Shown here: piece after piece, positions 1 through 9,972 of the stretch
Layout: every line of letters starts with the position of its first letter
Numbering within the stretch: position 1 is the first letter of the stretch
Origin: Thermoplasmata archaeon
GTDB taxonomy: Archaea > Thermoplasmatota > Thermoplasmata > Thermoplasmatales > GCA-001856825
Reading direction: 5' to 3'
NCBI GenBank assembly: GCA_021816725.1
Contig: JAKAXD010000002.1
Span: 49,957-113,956 of the forward strand
DNA: 64,000 nucleotides
Notes under the pieces: generated by a model
The model's database searches: none
The model's input: the letters and a program-made list of their open reading frames with translations, nothing else
Told to the model about the DNA's origin: nothing
Made by a program: the position numbers and the translations under genes

Positions 1-2
1 CT

Positions 3-1367
3 GCACTCTTGATCAAGACACAGGCAGGTGTAAAGACCATCGAGAAGGTATCAAAATTCAAGTTCTGGGATTATTTCATTTCCTTTTATTATTATGCGCT
101 GCCTTTCTTCGCGGCTGCAGGGGTGGCTCTACTGGTCTATGAAGCTTTCCTTGTACTGTCTATTCCAAGGAGCGCGGCACCTTCGCTTTCCTATGTGCTA
201 GCTTTGCCGGGAATAAACCCCGCAATACCTATCGTGTGGGGAATAATAGGCTTAATAGTAGCAGTTGCCCTCCATGAAGCGTCACATGGAATTGCCGCAA
301 GAAGATTCGGGATTTCTGTCAGGAGCACAGGCCTTCTATGGCTCATAATACCGGTAGGAGCATTTGTTGAGCCAGATGAGGAGGAAACAAAGAAGGCAGA
401 ACCAAAAACAAGGGCGAAGATTTTTGCCGCCGGACCAGGTATGAATGTTACGCTTACCGTAATATTCCTAGTCCTTGCAATACTTGTTGCTTACTCGTTT
501 GCACCCGTTCCTGGGGCCCCAGTTCAATCTTCGCTCATTCCAGCTTTTCACCCTGGTGACGTACTGCAATCAATAGATGGAATTTCCATCCCGAATATTA
601 CCGCACTATCTGATCTTTCCATTACCCCGGGGAATTATGTCAACGTCACACTCCTAAGGAGCGGCCATGAGTTGACTGAAAGGGTGATGTACGGCGTGTA
701 CGTAACCGCCGTGTTGAAAAACTACCCTGCATATAACGCAGGTATCACAACAGGAAGTGTCATTATTTCACTTGGGAACCAAAAGATCTCGAACATCACC
801 AACTTCCAGAATTTGGAGGATACTTACAAGGCAGGACAAACAGTTTCTGTTGAAACATTCAACGGGACCAGTTATAACTTCTACAATATCACCTTTGCAT
901 CAAGGTATTCCTATCTGGTTTCAAGTGGAGTAGCAAATCCTGGCATTCCAAAGGATTCCGCTTTCATGGGGATAGAAGTTTCTGTGCTTGGGCTCAGTCT
1001 ATTTGACCAGTATTCCTATTTGAGCCTCATCAGGAACCCTGCTTCTGCTGGCCCTCTGGGATTCTTCGAATACCTCGGCCTACCTTTCCATTTTGAGCTC
1101 CCGCTTCCTTCTGTCCTCCTGTCGACAATATATTCAAACCCGATTTTGCTTAACCTTGAGTATCTTTTTTACTGGCTCTTCTGGCTGAATTTTGCCCTTG
1201 GCCTGATGAATCTCTTGCCTATAGTTCCTCTTGACGGAGGGTATGTTTTTCTCAACATCCCTGCACTGCAGAAAAACAAGAAAGCAAGAGATGCTATTGT
1301 AGCGGCGGTTAGCCTTATAGTGCTTTTCCTGATATTATGGGAACTCATCGGCCCCAGAATAATCTAG
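3..1367 (+). CDS. Site-2 protease (M50) family membrane metalloprotease with PDZ-like segment; probably 5'-truncated by the window edge
   Basis: HEASHG zinc motif, C-terminal LDGG motif, multiple TM segments; frame open to the window start, so the TTG at 9 is probably not the true start. Confidence 0.88.
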   Translation, partial: ALLIKTQAGVKTIEKVSKFKFWDYFISFYYYALPFFAAAGVALLVYEAFLVLSIPRSAAPSLSYVLALPGINPAIPIVWGIIGLIVAVALHEASHGIAARRFGISVRSTGLLWLIIPVGAFVEPDEEETKKAEPKTRAKIFAAGPGMNVTLTVIFLVLAILVAYSFAPVPGAPVQSSLIPAFHPGDVLQSIDGISIPNITALSDLSITPGNYVNVTLLRSGHELTERVMYGVYVTAVLKNYPAYNAGITTGSVIISLGNQKISNITNFQNLEDTYKAGQTVSVETFNGTSYNFYNITFASRYSYLVSSGVANPGIPKDSAFMGIEVSVLGLSLFDQYSYLSLIRNPASAGPLGFFEYLGLPFHFELPLPSVLLSTIYSNPILLNLEYLFYWLFWLNFALGLMNLLPIVPLDGGYVFLNIPALQKNKKARDAIVAAVSLIVLFLILWELIGPRII

Positions 1368-1576
1368 ACAAGGCTCATCTGGAATTGGTTTCCTGAGCTT
1401 CTGCTTATTGCCAAATCGAAGTAGCTTACTGGTAGTTTTGAACTTTCGGAGAAGGAAAGTGCCTCTTTTTTGAATGACACAAAATTAGGGCAGAGATTGC
1501 ATCTCGTGGTTTCATTTCTTAAAAAATTGCAGTTCCCGTTTGAATTGTAAAAGCAGAATCTCCCGATTGACTCCAC
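1364..1576 (-). CDS. Small 4-cysteine protein (70 aa), unknown function
   Basis: GTG start preceded by AGGAGGT (minus strand, 1586-1592) with a 9-nt spacer; C-x7-C-x9-C-x2-C pattern; stop shared with the S2P stop in a CTAG. Confidence 0.55.
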   Translation of the reverse strand: MESIGRFCFYNSNGNCNFLRNETTRCNLCPNFVSFKKEALSFSESSKLPVSYFDLAISRSSGNQFQMSLV

Positions 1577-1652
1577 CGTTACTCAACCTCCTGTTCGATA
1601 AATACTTTGGTTCTTCAGGACTTTGAAATCAAGATTTAACTTAGACTTTGAA

Positions 1653-3014
1653 TTACCCCACTTTTTGAGCTGCCCCTTTTTTTGCGTCGTAATTTGCCCT
1701 GACCTCTTCAAATTTCTTCAGTATACTTTCCGTAATCTCGATGGAGTTGCCCGTATAATCCAATGGCGACAATTTGATAATGTTCTTTCCGCTCCTTTTC
1801 CGTATATTTTCCCATAGTTCCCCTCCCTTTTCCCTTGCCTCCATTGATGCCTGCCTGACAATCTCGTGAGCCTCCTGTCTACCGTATCCGTTATTCACTA
1901 GAGCCATAAGGTAAGCCTCCCCAAGTGCCATATCGTTGGCAAGTACATTCTTAAGCATTACGTCCGAGTTTACCCTGAGCCCCCCGAGCACATAGATCAT
2001 CTTGTTCAGTATGTCGTCTATGAGAATCGACACATACGGGATTATGAATCGTTCTGAAGCGCTGTTAGTCAAATCCCTCTCGTGCCATAGAACTGCAGAT
2101 TCGTGCATTGGGGTGACAAATCCTCTTATGATTCTGGCAAGTGAGACAATATTCTCGGATGTTACAGGATTTATCTTTTGGGCCATGGTACTGGAACCAA
2201 CCTGTTTTGCCTCATTGAACGGCTCCTGAACTTCATTAATCTCGGTTCTTTGAAGATTTCTAACCTCTGTCGCAATTTTTTCCAGAGAGGTGGCGATATT
2301 TGCAACAATTGAAACGTACTCCACGTACCTGTCCCTGTCAACTATTTGTGTTGGACCCTCCTCCTCATTAATTCCCAGGTTTCGCATCAACGTGGACTGC
2401 ACCTTGATTGTATCCTTTCCGAGGGCAGCGCCCGTGCCTACTGCCCCCATGAATTTCCCTACTACCACTCTCTTTTTTGATTCTTCCACCCGAGCCAGGT
2501 GGCGCATCACTTCAGCCAGATATACGGAAGTTTTCAACCCAAAAGTTATCGGTAGTGCCTGCTGCCCGTGTGTTCTCCCAATCATGACAGTATGCTTGTT
2601 TTTCTTAGAAAGATCATACAATACTTCAGACAAACCTAGCAGGTCTCCAATCAATATTGAATAGAACCTCTTGAATTGCAGTGCGTTAACTGTATCTGTT
2701 ATGTCATTGGACGTTGCACCTAAATGAACGAATCTTCCACTCTCCCCCGAAACTGAACTGAGCACCTTGACCATTGCCATCACATTGTGCCCTATTTCCG
2801 CTTCAACCCGCTTCACTTCCTTTATATCGACATGCTTTAGGTTGGCGTTCTTCCATATCTCCTCTGCTGCCTCCTTTGGCACTATTCCTATTTCTGCTTC
2901 TGCCTTGGCTAGAGACGCCTCGACCTCAAGCATGTATTCAAGAGTAGACTCTTCCGAGAATATCGCCTTGACCTCTTCCCTTCCGTATCTGTAATCCAGG
3001 GGAGAAACAATCAT
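1653..3014 (-). CDS. purB: Adenylosuccinate lyase
   Basis: SSTMAQKINPV signature, fumarase/ASL fold sequence. Confidence 0.95.
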   Translation of the reverse strand: MIVSPLDYRYGREEVKAIFSEESTLEYMLEVEASLAKAEAEIGIVPKEAAEEIWKNANLKHVDIKEVKRVEAEIGHNVMAMVKVLSSVSGESGRFVHLGATSNDITDTVNALQFKRFYSILIGDLLGLSEVLYDLSKKNKHTVMIGRTHGQQALPITFGLKTSVYLAEVMRHLARVEESKKRVVVGKFMGAVGTGAALGKDTIKVQSTLMRNLGINEEEGPTQIVDRDRYVEYVSIVANIATSLEKIATEVRNLQRTEINEVQEPFNEAKQVGSSTMAQKINPVTSENIVSLARIIRGFVTPMHESAVLWHERDLTNSASERFIIPYVSILIDDILNKMIYVLGGLRVNSDVMLKNVLANDMALGEAYLMALVNNGYGRQEAHEIVRQASMEAREKGGELWENIRKRSGKNIIKLSPLDYTGNSIEITESILKKFEEVRANYDAKKGAAQKVG

Positions 3015-3326
3015 ATCAAAATATCGGGATTTAGAATAACTATATTTCTATCTTAAGAGAGGCTGCCATAAACCCTAGAAACTTAAGCTTTTTACCTTGA
3101 AGGTCCCACTGGAAATTCTCCTGATTATTGAAAGTTCTACAAAGATTATGTAAACAATCACCAAGGCTCATTGTTACAATTGAAATAAAGACGACAGTGA
3201 CCTGGAAGAATACTGTACCCCAGCAGCTTAGACGAGATGCTTCATTCTGTGCCCTCCATTTCCAAATAAAGGGTAAATTACCGATGAGAAAAATGACACG
3301 CCTCAATCTCAGTTTCAAGGTAGTGG

Positions 3327-4529
3327 TCAAATTATCTGCAGGATAGAGAATAGTCCGAGCCCAACTGCAAGTACCATGAATACGTAGAGAAATACAGTTC
3401 TAGGCATCCCTATCCTATACTGGCCCATGATCTTCTCGTTAGATCCTATTCGTATTACCACTAGAAGTGGCAGAGCCAAGGCTATGGAACTCAATACCAT
3501 GATGTCGAGCGCAAGATTGATGAGATTGGTTATTAGGAGGGTCAATATTGCAGCCGGTATTATCTCAACCAGATAGATGCTATAGAATTTCTTCTGCTTT
3601 CTGAAACCCCTATTAAAGCTCCCTCCCATCTTGAGTACATCTGATAGTGAATACGACATACTCATGGATATTACAAACATGGCAAGGAGTCCTGCGACAC
3701 CCAATGCAATTGCAAAAATCAGTGGACCAATTGGGCCTACTACGTGACTCAAGGCGGATGCGACGTAAGTGACTGAATTTCCATTAATAAACCCGTCCTG
3801 CGCTAGCTTCCATGAGAATACAACAATGGCAATCATGAGACCTTCGGATGCAATGGCTCCCTGAAGCGTGCCCCAGCTTTCCTTCTTCATGCCGGATATC
3901 TTGATCCCTGCGTCCACATCTGCTGCCTGATGATAGAAAAGCATCCATGGCATTATCACGGCTCCGATGTTTGCAGCAATCAAAAAATAGAATGAATCAG
4001 ACGGAACGAAGGGAACGAAGTCTCCTAAATGTACGTGATGAGGGTATACAAGGAAGTCTAAGACAACAAAGAGGAATAATAGGAATCCCATTGCAACGAG
4101 AAATACCTCTATTTTCTTGTATTTGCCAGTGATAATGACAAGCGTATGGACCACTACAACAAAAATTATTGCAACGATTATCGGAATACCTATTATTGAG
4201 GCTGCCACTGCAATGCCTGCAAATTCCCCTACGTAAGCGGCGAAATCTATAACCGCTGTACCTGCAACTGCAGTTACTGTCCATCCGTGCCCAAAATGTT
4301 GAGAAATCACCTGTCCCAAGGTCTTTCCAGTCACAGCCCCTATCCTCGAGGATGTGTCTTGAACGAAATAAAGCGGTATTATCAAGACTATAAGGAATAT
4401 TATCAGGTGGGCCTTGAATTCTATGCCTGATTGAATTGCGGTTATAACACTCGGTGCATCCAGATCAGCCAACATAACAACCCATCCGGGTCCCAGTACT
4501 GGAAGCAGTTTCTTAAGAGTCGGGTTCAT
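3327..4529 (-). CDS. NRAMP-family divalent metal transporter with variant metal-site motifs
   Basis: about 11 TM segments, GPGWVVMLADLDAPS (TM1) and GAVIMPWMLFYHQ (TM6). Confidence 0.85.
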   Translation of the reverse strand: MNPTLKKLLPVLGPGWVVMLADLDAPSVITAIQSGIEFKAHLIIFLIVLIIPLYFVQDTSSRIGAVTGKTLGQVISQHFGHGWTVTAVAGTAVIDFAAYVGEFAGIAVAASIIGIPIIVAIIFVVVVHTLVIITGKYKKIEVFLVAMGFLLFLFVVLDFLVYPHHVHLGDFVPFVPSDSFYFLIAANIGAVIMPWMLFYHQAADVDAGIKISGMKKESWGTLQGAIASEGLMIAIVVFSWKLAQDGFINGNSVTYVASALSHVVGPIGPLIFAIALGVAGLLAMFVISMSMSYSLSDVLKMGGSFNRGFRKQKKFYSIYLVEIIPAAILTLLITNLINLALDIMVLSSIALALPLLVVIRIGSNEKIMGQYRIGMPRTVFLYVFMVLAVGLGLFSILQII

Positions 4530-4540
4530 TTCAATTCATT

Positions 4541-5236
4541 TTAGAGCTGGTGGGCATTCTCAAGGGAAATGGAGGTGCTAACATGATGAGTGTTGTTGAG
4601 TGCTATTGGTTTATCCCCCGGTCTCAGCCTGATCGTCCTTCCCATCTGGATGGGTACCTTCAGCTCGCCATTTTGACCTGTCAGGTAGAGACTGTCTCCC
4701 CCCTTCTCCAGTCTGACGGGCATCCCTGGCGTTGAACCGGCATCCAGAAGCTTCTTCAGAAAAGAATATTCCTCAAGCACCTGCCTTACAAGATAATACT
4801 TGCCTTCGGGAGCGTCGGAAGCACTTACCTCTATCATCTTCCGGTCTGGTTCAATGGGGTTACCGTGGGGGCAGTAGTCGGGCGATCCCATTTTCCTGTA
4901 TAGATTTGACAGGAGTTTGTCAGGAAAATCGTGCTCGAGGTCCATTACTGCATTGTGGACTTCGTCCCATGGAACTTCTAGAAATGCGTATGCAAAGTGC
5001 TCAGTGATCCGATGAGCCCTAATCATCTGCATTGCATTTACATACCCGTCCCTAGTAAACCTCAGCCCCTGTTTGCCCACAATCAGCTGTTTTTCCCTTT
5101 CCAGCCTGTGAATTCCTTCCCAGGCCGATGGAAGAGAGATGCTCAACCGCTGGGCCACGCTCTTTTCGTTGACAAATTCGTAACTTTCGTTTAGCTCCCA
5201 TATCGCCAAGAGATAATCCTCGGCATTATGTTTCAC
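4541..5236 (-). CDS. DtxR/MntR-family metal-dependent transcriptional regulator
   Basis: N-terminal wHTH (EDYLLAIWEL...), metal-binding dimerisation region, SH3-like C-terminus; GTG start; upstream of the NRAMP gene. Confidence 0.9.
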   Translation of the reverse strand: MKHNAEDYLLAIWELNESYEFVNEKSVAQRLSISLPSAWEGIHRLEREKQLIVGKQGLRFTRDGYVNAMQMIRAHRITEHFAYAFLEVPWDEVHNAVMDLEHDFPDKLLSNLYRKMGSPDYCPHGNPIEPDRKMIEVSASDAPEGKYYLVRQVLEEYSFLKKLLDAGSTPGMPVRLEKGGDSLYLTGQNGELKVPIQMGRTIRLRPGDKPIALNNTHHVSTSISLENAHQL

Positions 5237-5241
5237 TTCAG

Positions 5242-5263
5242 TTAATTAGGGTAGCCTAATTAA
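5242..5263. promoter_or_regulatory. Putative DtxR-type operator, TTAATTAGG-GTAG-CCTAATTAA
   Basis: Perfect 9-bp inverted repeat with 4-nt spacer, 5 nt upstream of the dtxR-like GTG. Confidence 0.75.
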
Positions 5264-5372
5264 AGATTGCTAAAGGCTTGGTCAAGCAAATCCAATACAT
5301 TGCAAACTTGATCCGCAGATGAATTTGGAGCAGGTACATAAATTATAATATTTCTTACTTGTTCGTTATTAA

Positions 5373-6011
5373 ATGAAACCATACGTGAAGATAAATTTCG
5401 CCTGCTCCATGGATGGGAGGATCGCCTTAAGAGGGGGTAAGGCATTCAAATTCTCTAACAATGAGGATCTTGCCAGGGTACATAGGATACGTTCGGAATC
5501 TGACATAATCTTGGTAGGAAGGAACACCATAAACCTGGACGATCCTAAATTGGTGGTCAACGAGAAATATCATAAATCTGACCACATCCCAGATGCAGCC
5601 ATACTGGACTCCAACCTGACTGTCAATTATGAAGCTAGGGTATTCACATATCCAAGGAAGGTAGTGATCTTCTGTGGGAGTGGGGCAAAGGATGAAAAAA
5701 TCCCTGTCAACCTGCGATCGAAGATAGTTCTGAGGAAGAGCGAAACGTCCCGCCCTGATTCCGGGTTCGTTCTTAGGGAACTTGGGAAAATGGGATATTC
5801 TAGGATAATGATAGAAGGCGGGAAATCAGTCATAACATCCTTTATCTCTGAAGGAAACTGGGATGAGATCTCTATATTCTACTCCCCGGTCATGATGGGA
5901 GAGGAGGGCATACCAATGTTCGGGGTAGCAGAATATCCGATAGAACTAGGTACACCCGAAGTGTCTAAATTGGGGAAGGGTTTTTTGGTTAGAATCAAAA
6001 AAGGATTATAA
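5373..6011 (+). CDS. 2,5-diamino-6-ribosylamino-4(3H)-pyrimidinone 5'-phosphate reductase (RibD C-terminal family)
   Basis: KPYVKINFACSMDGRIA...VGRNT, RibD-C fold. Confidence 0.88.
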   Translation: MKPYVKINFACSMDGRIALRGGKAFKFSNNEDLARVHRIRSESDIILVGRNTINLDDPKLVVNEKYHKSDHIPDAAILDSNLTVNYEARVFTYPRKVVIFCGSGAKDEKIPVNLRSKIVLRKSETSRPDSGFVLRELGKMGYSRIMIEGGKSVITSFISEGNWDEISIFYSPVMMGEEGIPMFGVAEYPIELGTPEVSKLGKGFLVRIKKGL

Positions 6012-6025
6012 TCATATACGATTCA

Positions 6026-7246
6026 TTGTATATGGACGGCAAGAAGAAGATTGAATGGGCAATGAAATGGATGCCCGTACTGGATATGATAAGGAAGGAT
6101 TTCATCTCAAGCAAGCCTTTCAAGGGAATGAATATATCAATGGCCCTTCACCTGGAGGCCAAGACTGCAGTACTTGCTTACACTTTGAAACAGGGCGGGG
6201 CAAGAGTGAGCATAGCTGGGTGCAACCCCCTGAGTACGGACGATGAAGTGGCAAAATCCCTAAAGGAAGACTACGGGTTGAATGTATATGCCAAGCGTGG
6301 ACTCACCAAGGAAGAATACTATGAGAGCCTGTCAAATACGATTGATGTAGAACCTGACATAATAATAGACGATGGAGGTGATCTTACAGGACTGGTGCAC
6401 AACGACAAAAGTGTTTACAAGAACATCAAGGGAGGAAATGAGGAGACTACAACCGGGGTTGTCAGGTTAAAAAACATGGAAAAAGCGGGTGCCCTCAAGT
6501 TCCCAATGTTTGACGTAAATGATGCACTGATGAAGCACCTTTTCGACAACAGATATGGAACTGGACAAAGCACGATAGACGGAATATTGACTGCCACTAA
6601 CCTGGTCATCGCTGGAAAGAACGTGGTAGTAGGAGGGTACGGATGGTGTGGAAGAGGGATAGCTAACAAGATGAGGGGTCTAGGGGCAAATGTTACCGTA
6701 ACAGAGATAGACCCATTCAAATCCATAGAAGCGCACATGGACGGTTTCAGAGTAAAACAGATGAAGGATGCAATAAGTGACGCTGATTTTGTCATAACTG
6801 CGACGGGCGTGAAGGATATAGTAACACCGGAACTCCTAAGGTATGCCAAGGATGGGATAATCCTGGCAAACTCAGGCCACTTCAACAACGAGGTTGCAGT
6901 CGATGATATTGAAAAGGTGTTTGGAAAGGGGAAGGAAGTGAGGAAGAATGTTACTCAATACAATGTTGGGAAGAAGAAGGCATACGTCCTGTCAGATGGG
7001 CGTCTTGTAAATCTTGCATCAGGTCAGGGGCATCCTGCGGAAATTATGGACCTTTCTTTCTCAATACAAGCACTAACTGCTCGGTTCATTGCAGACAACC
7101 CTCCAAAGAATCCGGGAGTTTATCCTGTACCTCACGAAATCGACCTGGATGTTGCAAATTCATATTTACATTCCTACGGAATAAAGATCGATAAACTAAC
7201 GAAGGAGCAAATGAGATATATCAATTCGTGGCAGGAAGGAACCTGA
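6026..7246 (+). CDS. ahcY: S-adenosylhomocysteine hydrolase
   Basis: GYGWCGRGIA NAD-binding motif, NSGHFNNEV, C-terminal region. Confidence 0.95.
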   Translation: MYMDGKKKIEWAMKWMPVLDMIRKDFISSKPFKGMNISMALHLEAKTAVLAYTLKQGGARVSIAGCNPLSTDDEVAKSLKEDYGLNVYAKRGLTKEEYYESLSNTIDVEPDIIIDDGGDLTGLVHNDKSVYKNIKGGNEETTTGVVRLKNMEKAGALKFPMFDVNDALMKHLFDNRYGTGQSTIDGILTATNLVIAGKNVVVGGYGWCGRGIANKMRGLGANVTVTEIDPFKSIEAHMDGFRVKQMKDAISDADFVITATGVKDIVTPELLRYAKDGIILANSGHFNNEVAVDDIEKVFGKGKEVRKNVTQYNVGKKKAYVLSDGRLVNLASGQGHPAEIMDLSFSIQALTARFIADNPPKNPGVYPVPHEIDLDVANSYLHSYGIKIDKLTKEQMRYINSWQEGT

Positions 7247-7307
7247 TTAATTTCAGCATCAATATTTTCCAGGCAAATCATAAATAATCAATATTGGATA
7301 TGGCGGT

Positions 7308-8366
7308 GTGCCGTTTGAGAAACTGGCCGAGATGATACTCCCCAGGGAGGTCATTGGGGGCCATGGTGCAATCGAAAGGATCGGCGAAGTGTTCAAAAAA
7401 CTCACGATATCGCAGAGGAGCATAATAGTCACGGGCAGGAATACTGTCAAACTGGCCGGAGACAGAGTCAAAGGGCTCCTCGAGGCCTCAGGCATAGATA
7501 CTGAAATAATAATCACTGATTACGCTACGGAAGAGAACGTAGAGATGGTTAAAGCTCAAACCAAGGACTTTAATGCAAATATCATCATTGGAATAGGGGG
7601 AGGGACTAAGATCGACATTGCCAAGAAGAGTGCATTTGACCTTGGGCTAGATTTTATCTCAATACCCACCTCTGCTAGCCATGACGGTGTTGCTAGTCCC
7701 AGGGCATCTATCATAAAGAATGGGCTGTCAACATCTGTAGAAGCTACCATGCCTGCAGCAATCATTGCAGACACGGAAATAATAGTCAAGGCGCCATTCA
7801 GATTCCTAGCGGCAGGGGCAGCTGACGTACTTTCCAACCTGCCTGCCCTCAGGGACTGGAATTTGGGGCACAGGTTGAAGGGGGAGAGAGTCAGCAGCTC
7901 CGCTTATTCAATCTCTGAATTTGCCGCAAAGGAAATAATCAATAATGCATCTCAGATCAAACCTCACGTTGAAGAAAGCGTTTGGCTCGTGATCAAGCAG
8001 ATAGTATTCTCTGGAATAGCAATGAGCATTGCGGGGAGTTCCAGACCTGCTTCGGGTTCGGAGCACATGTTTGCCCATGCTGTCGACACCATAAAGAAAG
8101 GAAACGGACTGCACGGCGAATTGTGCGGTATCGGCTCAATAATTGCCATGTACCTGCACGGCGCTGATTGGATGACTATAAAGAACACGCTTCAGACTAT
8201 CGGGGCTCCGACTACCCTGGACCAGGTCTCGCTGACGGAGGAAGATGCAATACAGGCACTTATGATGGCACATAAGACAAAGCCCGACAGATATACGATA
8301 CTGGGAGAAAGTGGCCTCAGCGAAAGCGCTGCGATGGAAGCGTTGCGCATCACGGGAGTTTCATAA
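7308..8366 (+). CDS. egsA: sn-glycerol-1-phosphate dehydrogenase
   Basis: GIGGGTKIDIAK, TSASHDGVASPRAS; GTG start. Confidence 0.95.
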   Translation: MPFEKLAEMILPREVIGGHGAIERIGEVFKKLTISQRSIIVTGRNTVKLAGDRVKGLLEASGIDTEIIITDYATEENVEMVKAQTKDFNANIIIGIGGGTKIDIAKKSAFDLGLDFISIPTSASHDGVASPRASIIKNGLSTSVEATMPAAIIADTEIIVKAPFRFLAAGAADVLSNLPALRDWNLGHRLKGERVSSSAYSISEFAAKEIINNASQIKPHVEESVWLVIKQIVFSGIAMSIAGSSRPASGSEHMFAHAVDTIKKGNGLHGELCGIGSIIAMYLHGADWMTIKNTLQTIGAPTTLDQVSLTEEDAIQALMMAHKTKPDRYTILGESGLSESAAMEALRITGVS

Positions 8367-8788
8367 TGGTCATAACGCTCGTTCCAAAGAACATTGCAAA
8401 GGATGGATCGGTATTCCAGTATTTCGCCCCCGCTCCGGAATGCAACGTTTGCAACCTTAAGAACGTCTGCCACAATCTTACACCTGGTTCATACTACAAG
8501 GTTGTCAAATTCAGGGAGAAGGAGCACAAATGCTTCATTCACGAATATGACAAGGTGTATACTGTTGAAGTGGTTGAGGTCAGTAGGAGCATAATGATCC
8601 CCTTGAAGATAGCAAAGGAGGGGGCAAAGGTAACTTATAAGAGACCAGAGTGTGATGATTATGAATGTAAGCTGGCAGGTATATGCATTCTGAGCTATAT
8701 GAAGGACAGATCAAAGATCAAAGTCAATGAAGTGCTTGAAAACAAATGCCCCAGAGGCTTAGGCCTGGTTGAAACCAAGATAGAATGA
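8366..8788 (+). CDS. UPF0179-family protein (Cys-rich)
   Basis: C-x2-C-x4-C pattern and NKCPRGLGLVE C-terminus; overlaps egsA stop. Confidence 0.85.
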   Translation: MVITLVPKNIAKDGSVFQYFAPAPECNVCNLKNVCHNLTPGSYYKVVKFREKEHKCFIHEYDKVYTVEVVEVSRSIMIPLKIAKEGAKVTYKRPECDDYECKLAGICILSYMKDRSKIKVNEVLENKCPRGLGLVETKIE

Positions 8789-9972
8789 GCTTACTTGTCG
8801 GAATTATAGGGAAGCCAAATGTTGGAAAGAGCACATTTTTCTCCGCTCTTACGGAAAATCCTGTAGAGATAGCGGACTATCCATTTACCACTATAGAATC
8901 AAACAAGGGGGTCACCTATATAAGGGCAAAATGCCCTGAGACGGATATCGGAAGGAAATGCAATCCTAAGCTTGGAAAGTGTGTAAGTGGGGTAAGGCTT
9001 GTTCCTGTTGAATTGATAGACGTCGCTGGATTGGTACCTGGGGCCCACGAAGGCAAGGGGCTTGGAAACAAATTCCTCGACGACCTCAGGAGGGCAGATG
9101 GCTTCATACAGGTAGTCGACTCAACCGGTTCCCTGGACCATAATGGGATTAATGTTGGAAGAGGCAAGGTAGACCCATTGAGCGATGCGGAATTTGTGCA
9201 AAATGAAATCGGGTTGTGGCTAGCAGGCATCATATCAGATGGCCTTATAAGAAACCTGAGGAAACTCGAGAGTGAAGGCGGCAAGCTGGATGCGGTAATA
9301 GCAGAGAAGGTTTCTGGACTTGGAATCGATCCAAAAGAGGTATCCGCTGCCATCAGGAACGCAGGAATACCCAGCAATCTCAAGGAGTGGGATGACCAGG
9401 TTACCCTAAGACTTTCAAAGGAAATAATAAGACTATCCAAACCAGGGATAATAGTTGCCAGCAAGGCAGACAAGATCGAACAATCTGAAGCAGCAAAATT
9501 GAGGGAAAGGGGAGCTCTCGTTGTTTCAGGGGACTATGAGCTTGTACTGAGGAGGGCATCAAAGGCAGGACTGATAGACTATTTCCCAGGAAATGACTAC
9601 TTCACGATCATAGACGAGGGAAAATTGAACATTGCCCAGAAAGAAGCACTGAAGAAGGTCAGTGACTTCCTTAAGGCCAACAATGGAACACAAACCCAGG
9701 AAGCGGTAGAGTATCTTGTTTATGATGTTCTTAAGATGATAGTTGTCTATCCTGTAGAGGATGAAAACCACTGGACAGACAAGAATGGAAACACACTCCC
9801 TGATGCAATCCTCATGAAACAGGGGTCAACCGCAATCGACCTTGCATACAAGGTTCATTCCGATCTGGGGGAAAAATTCATCAGGGCAGTAAATGGACGG
9901 ACAAAGAGGGTTCTTGGGAGGGATTACCAGCTGCAGGACGGAGATGTCATTAAGATTGTCGCTGCCCACTGA
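8785..9972 (+). CDS. YchF/OBG-family GTP-binding protein with TGS domain
   Basis: GKPNVGKSTFFSAL, C-terminal TGS domain. Confidence 0.93.
   Translation: MSLLVGIIGKPNVGKSTFFSALTENPVEIADYPFTTIESNKGVTYIRAKCPETDIGRKCNPKLGKCVSGVRLVPVELIDVAGLVPGAHEGKGLGNKFLDDLRRADGFIQVVDSTGSLDHNGINVGRGKVDPLSDAEFVQNEIGLWLAGIISDGLIRNLRKLESEGGKLDAVIAEKVSGLGIDPKEVSAAIRNAGIPSNLKEWDDQVTLRLSKEIIRLSKPGIIVASKADKIEQSEAAKLRERGALVVSGDYELVLRRASKAGLIDYFPGNDYFTIIDEGKLNIAQKEALKKVSDFLKANNGTQTQEAVEYLVYDVLKMIVVYPVEDENHWTDKNGNTLPDAILMKQGSTAIDLAYKVHSDLGEKFIRAVNGRTKRVLGRDYQLQDGDVIKIVAAH

Noticed and set aside
3040-3330. 96-aa minus-strand ORF
   Set aside because: No recognisable domain, no SD seen, composition not typical of neighbouring genes.
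8916-9473. 185-aa antisense ORF inside YchF
   Set aside because: Ser/Leu/Pro-rich shadow of a conserved CDS.
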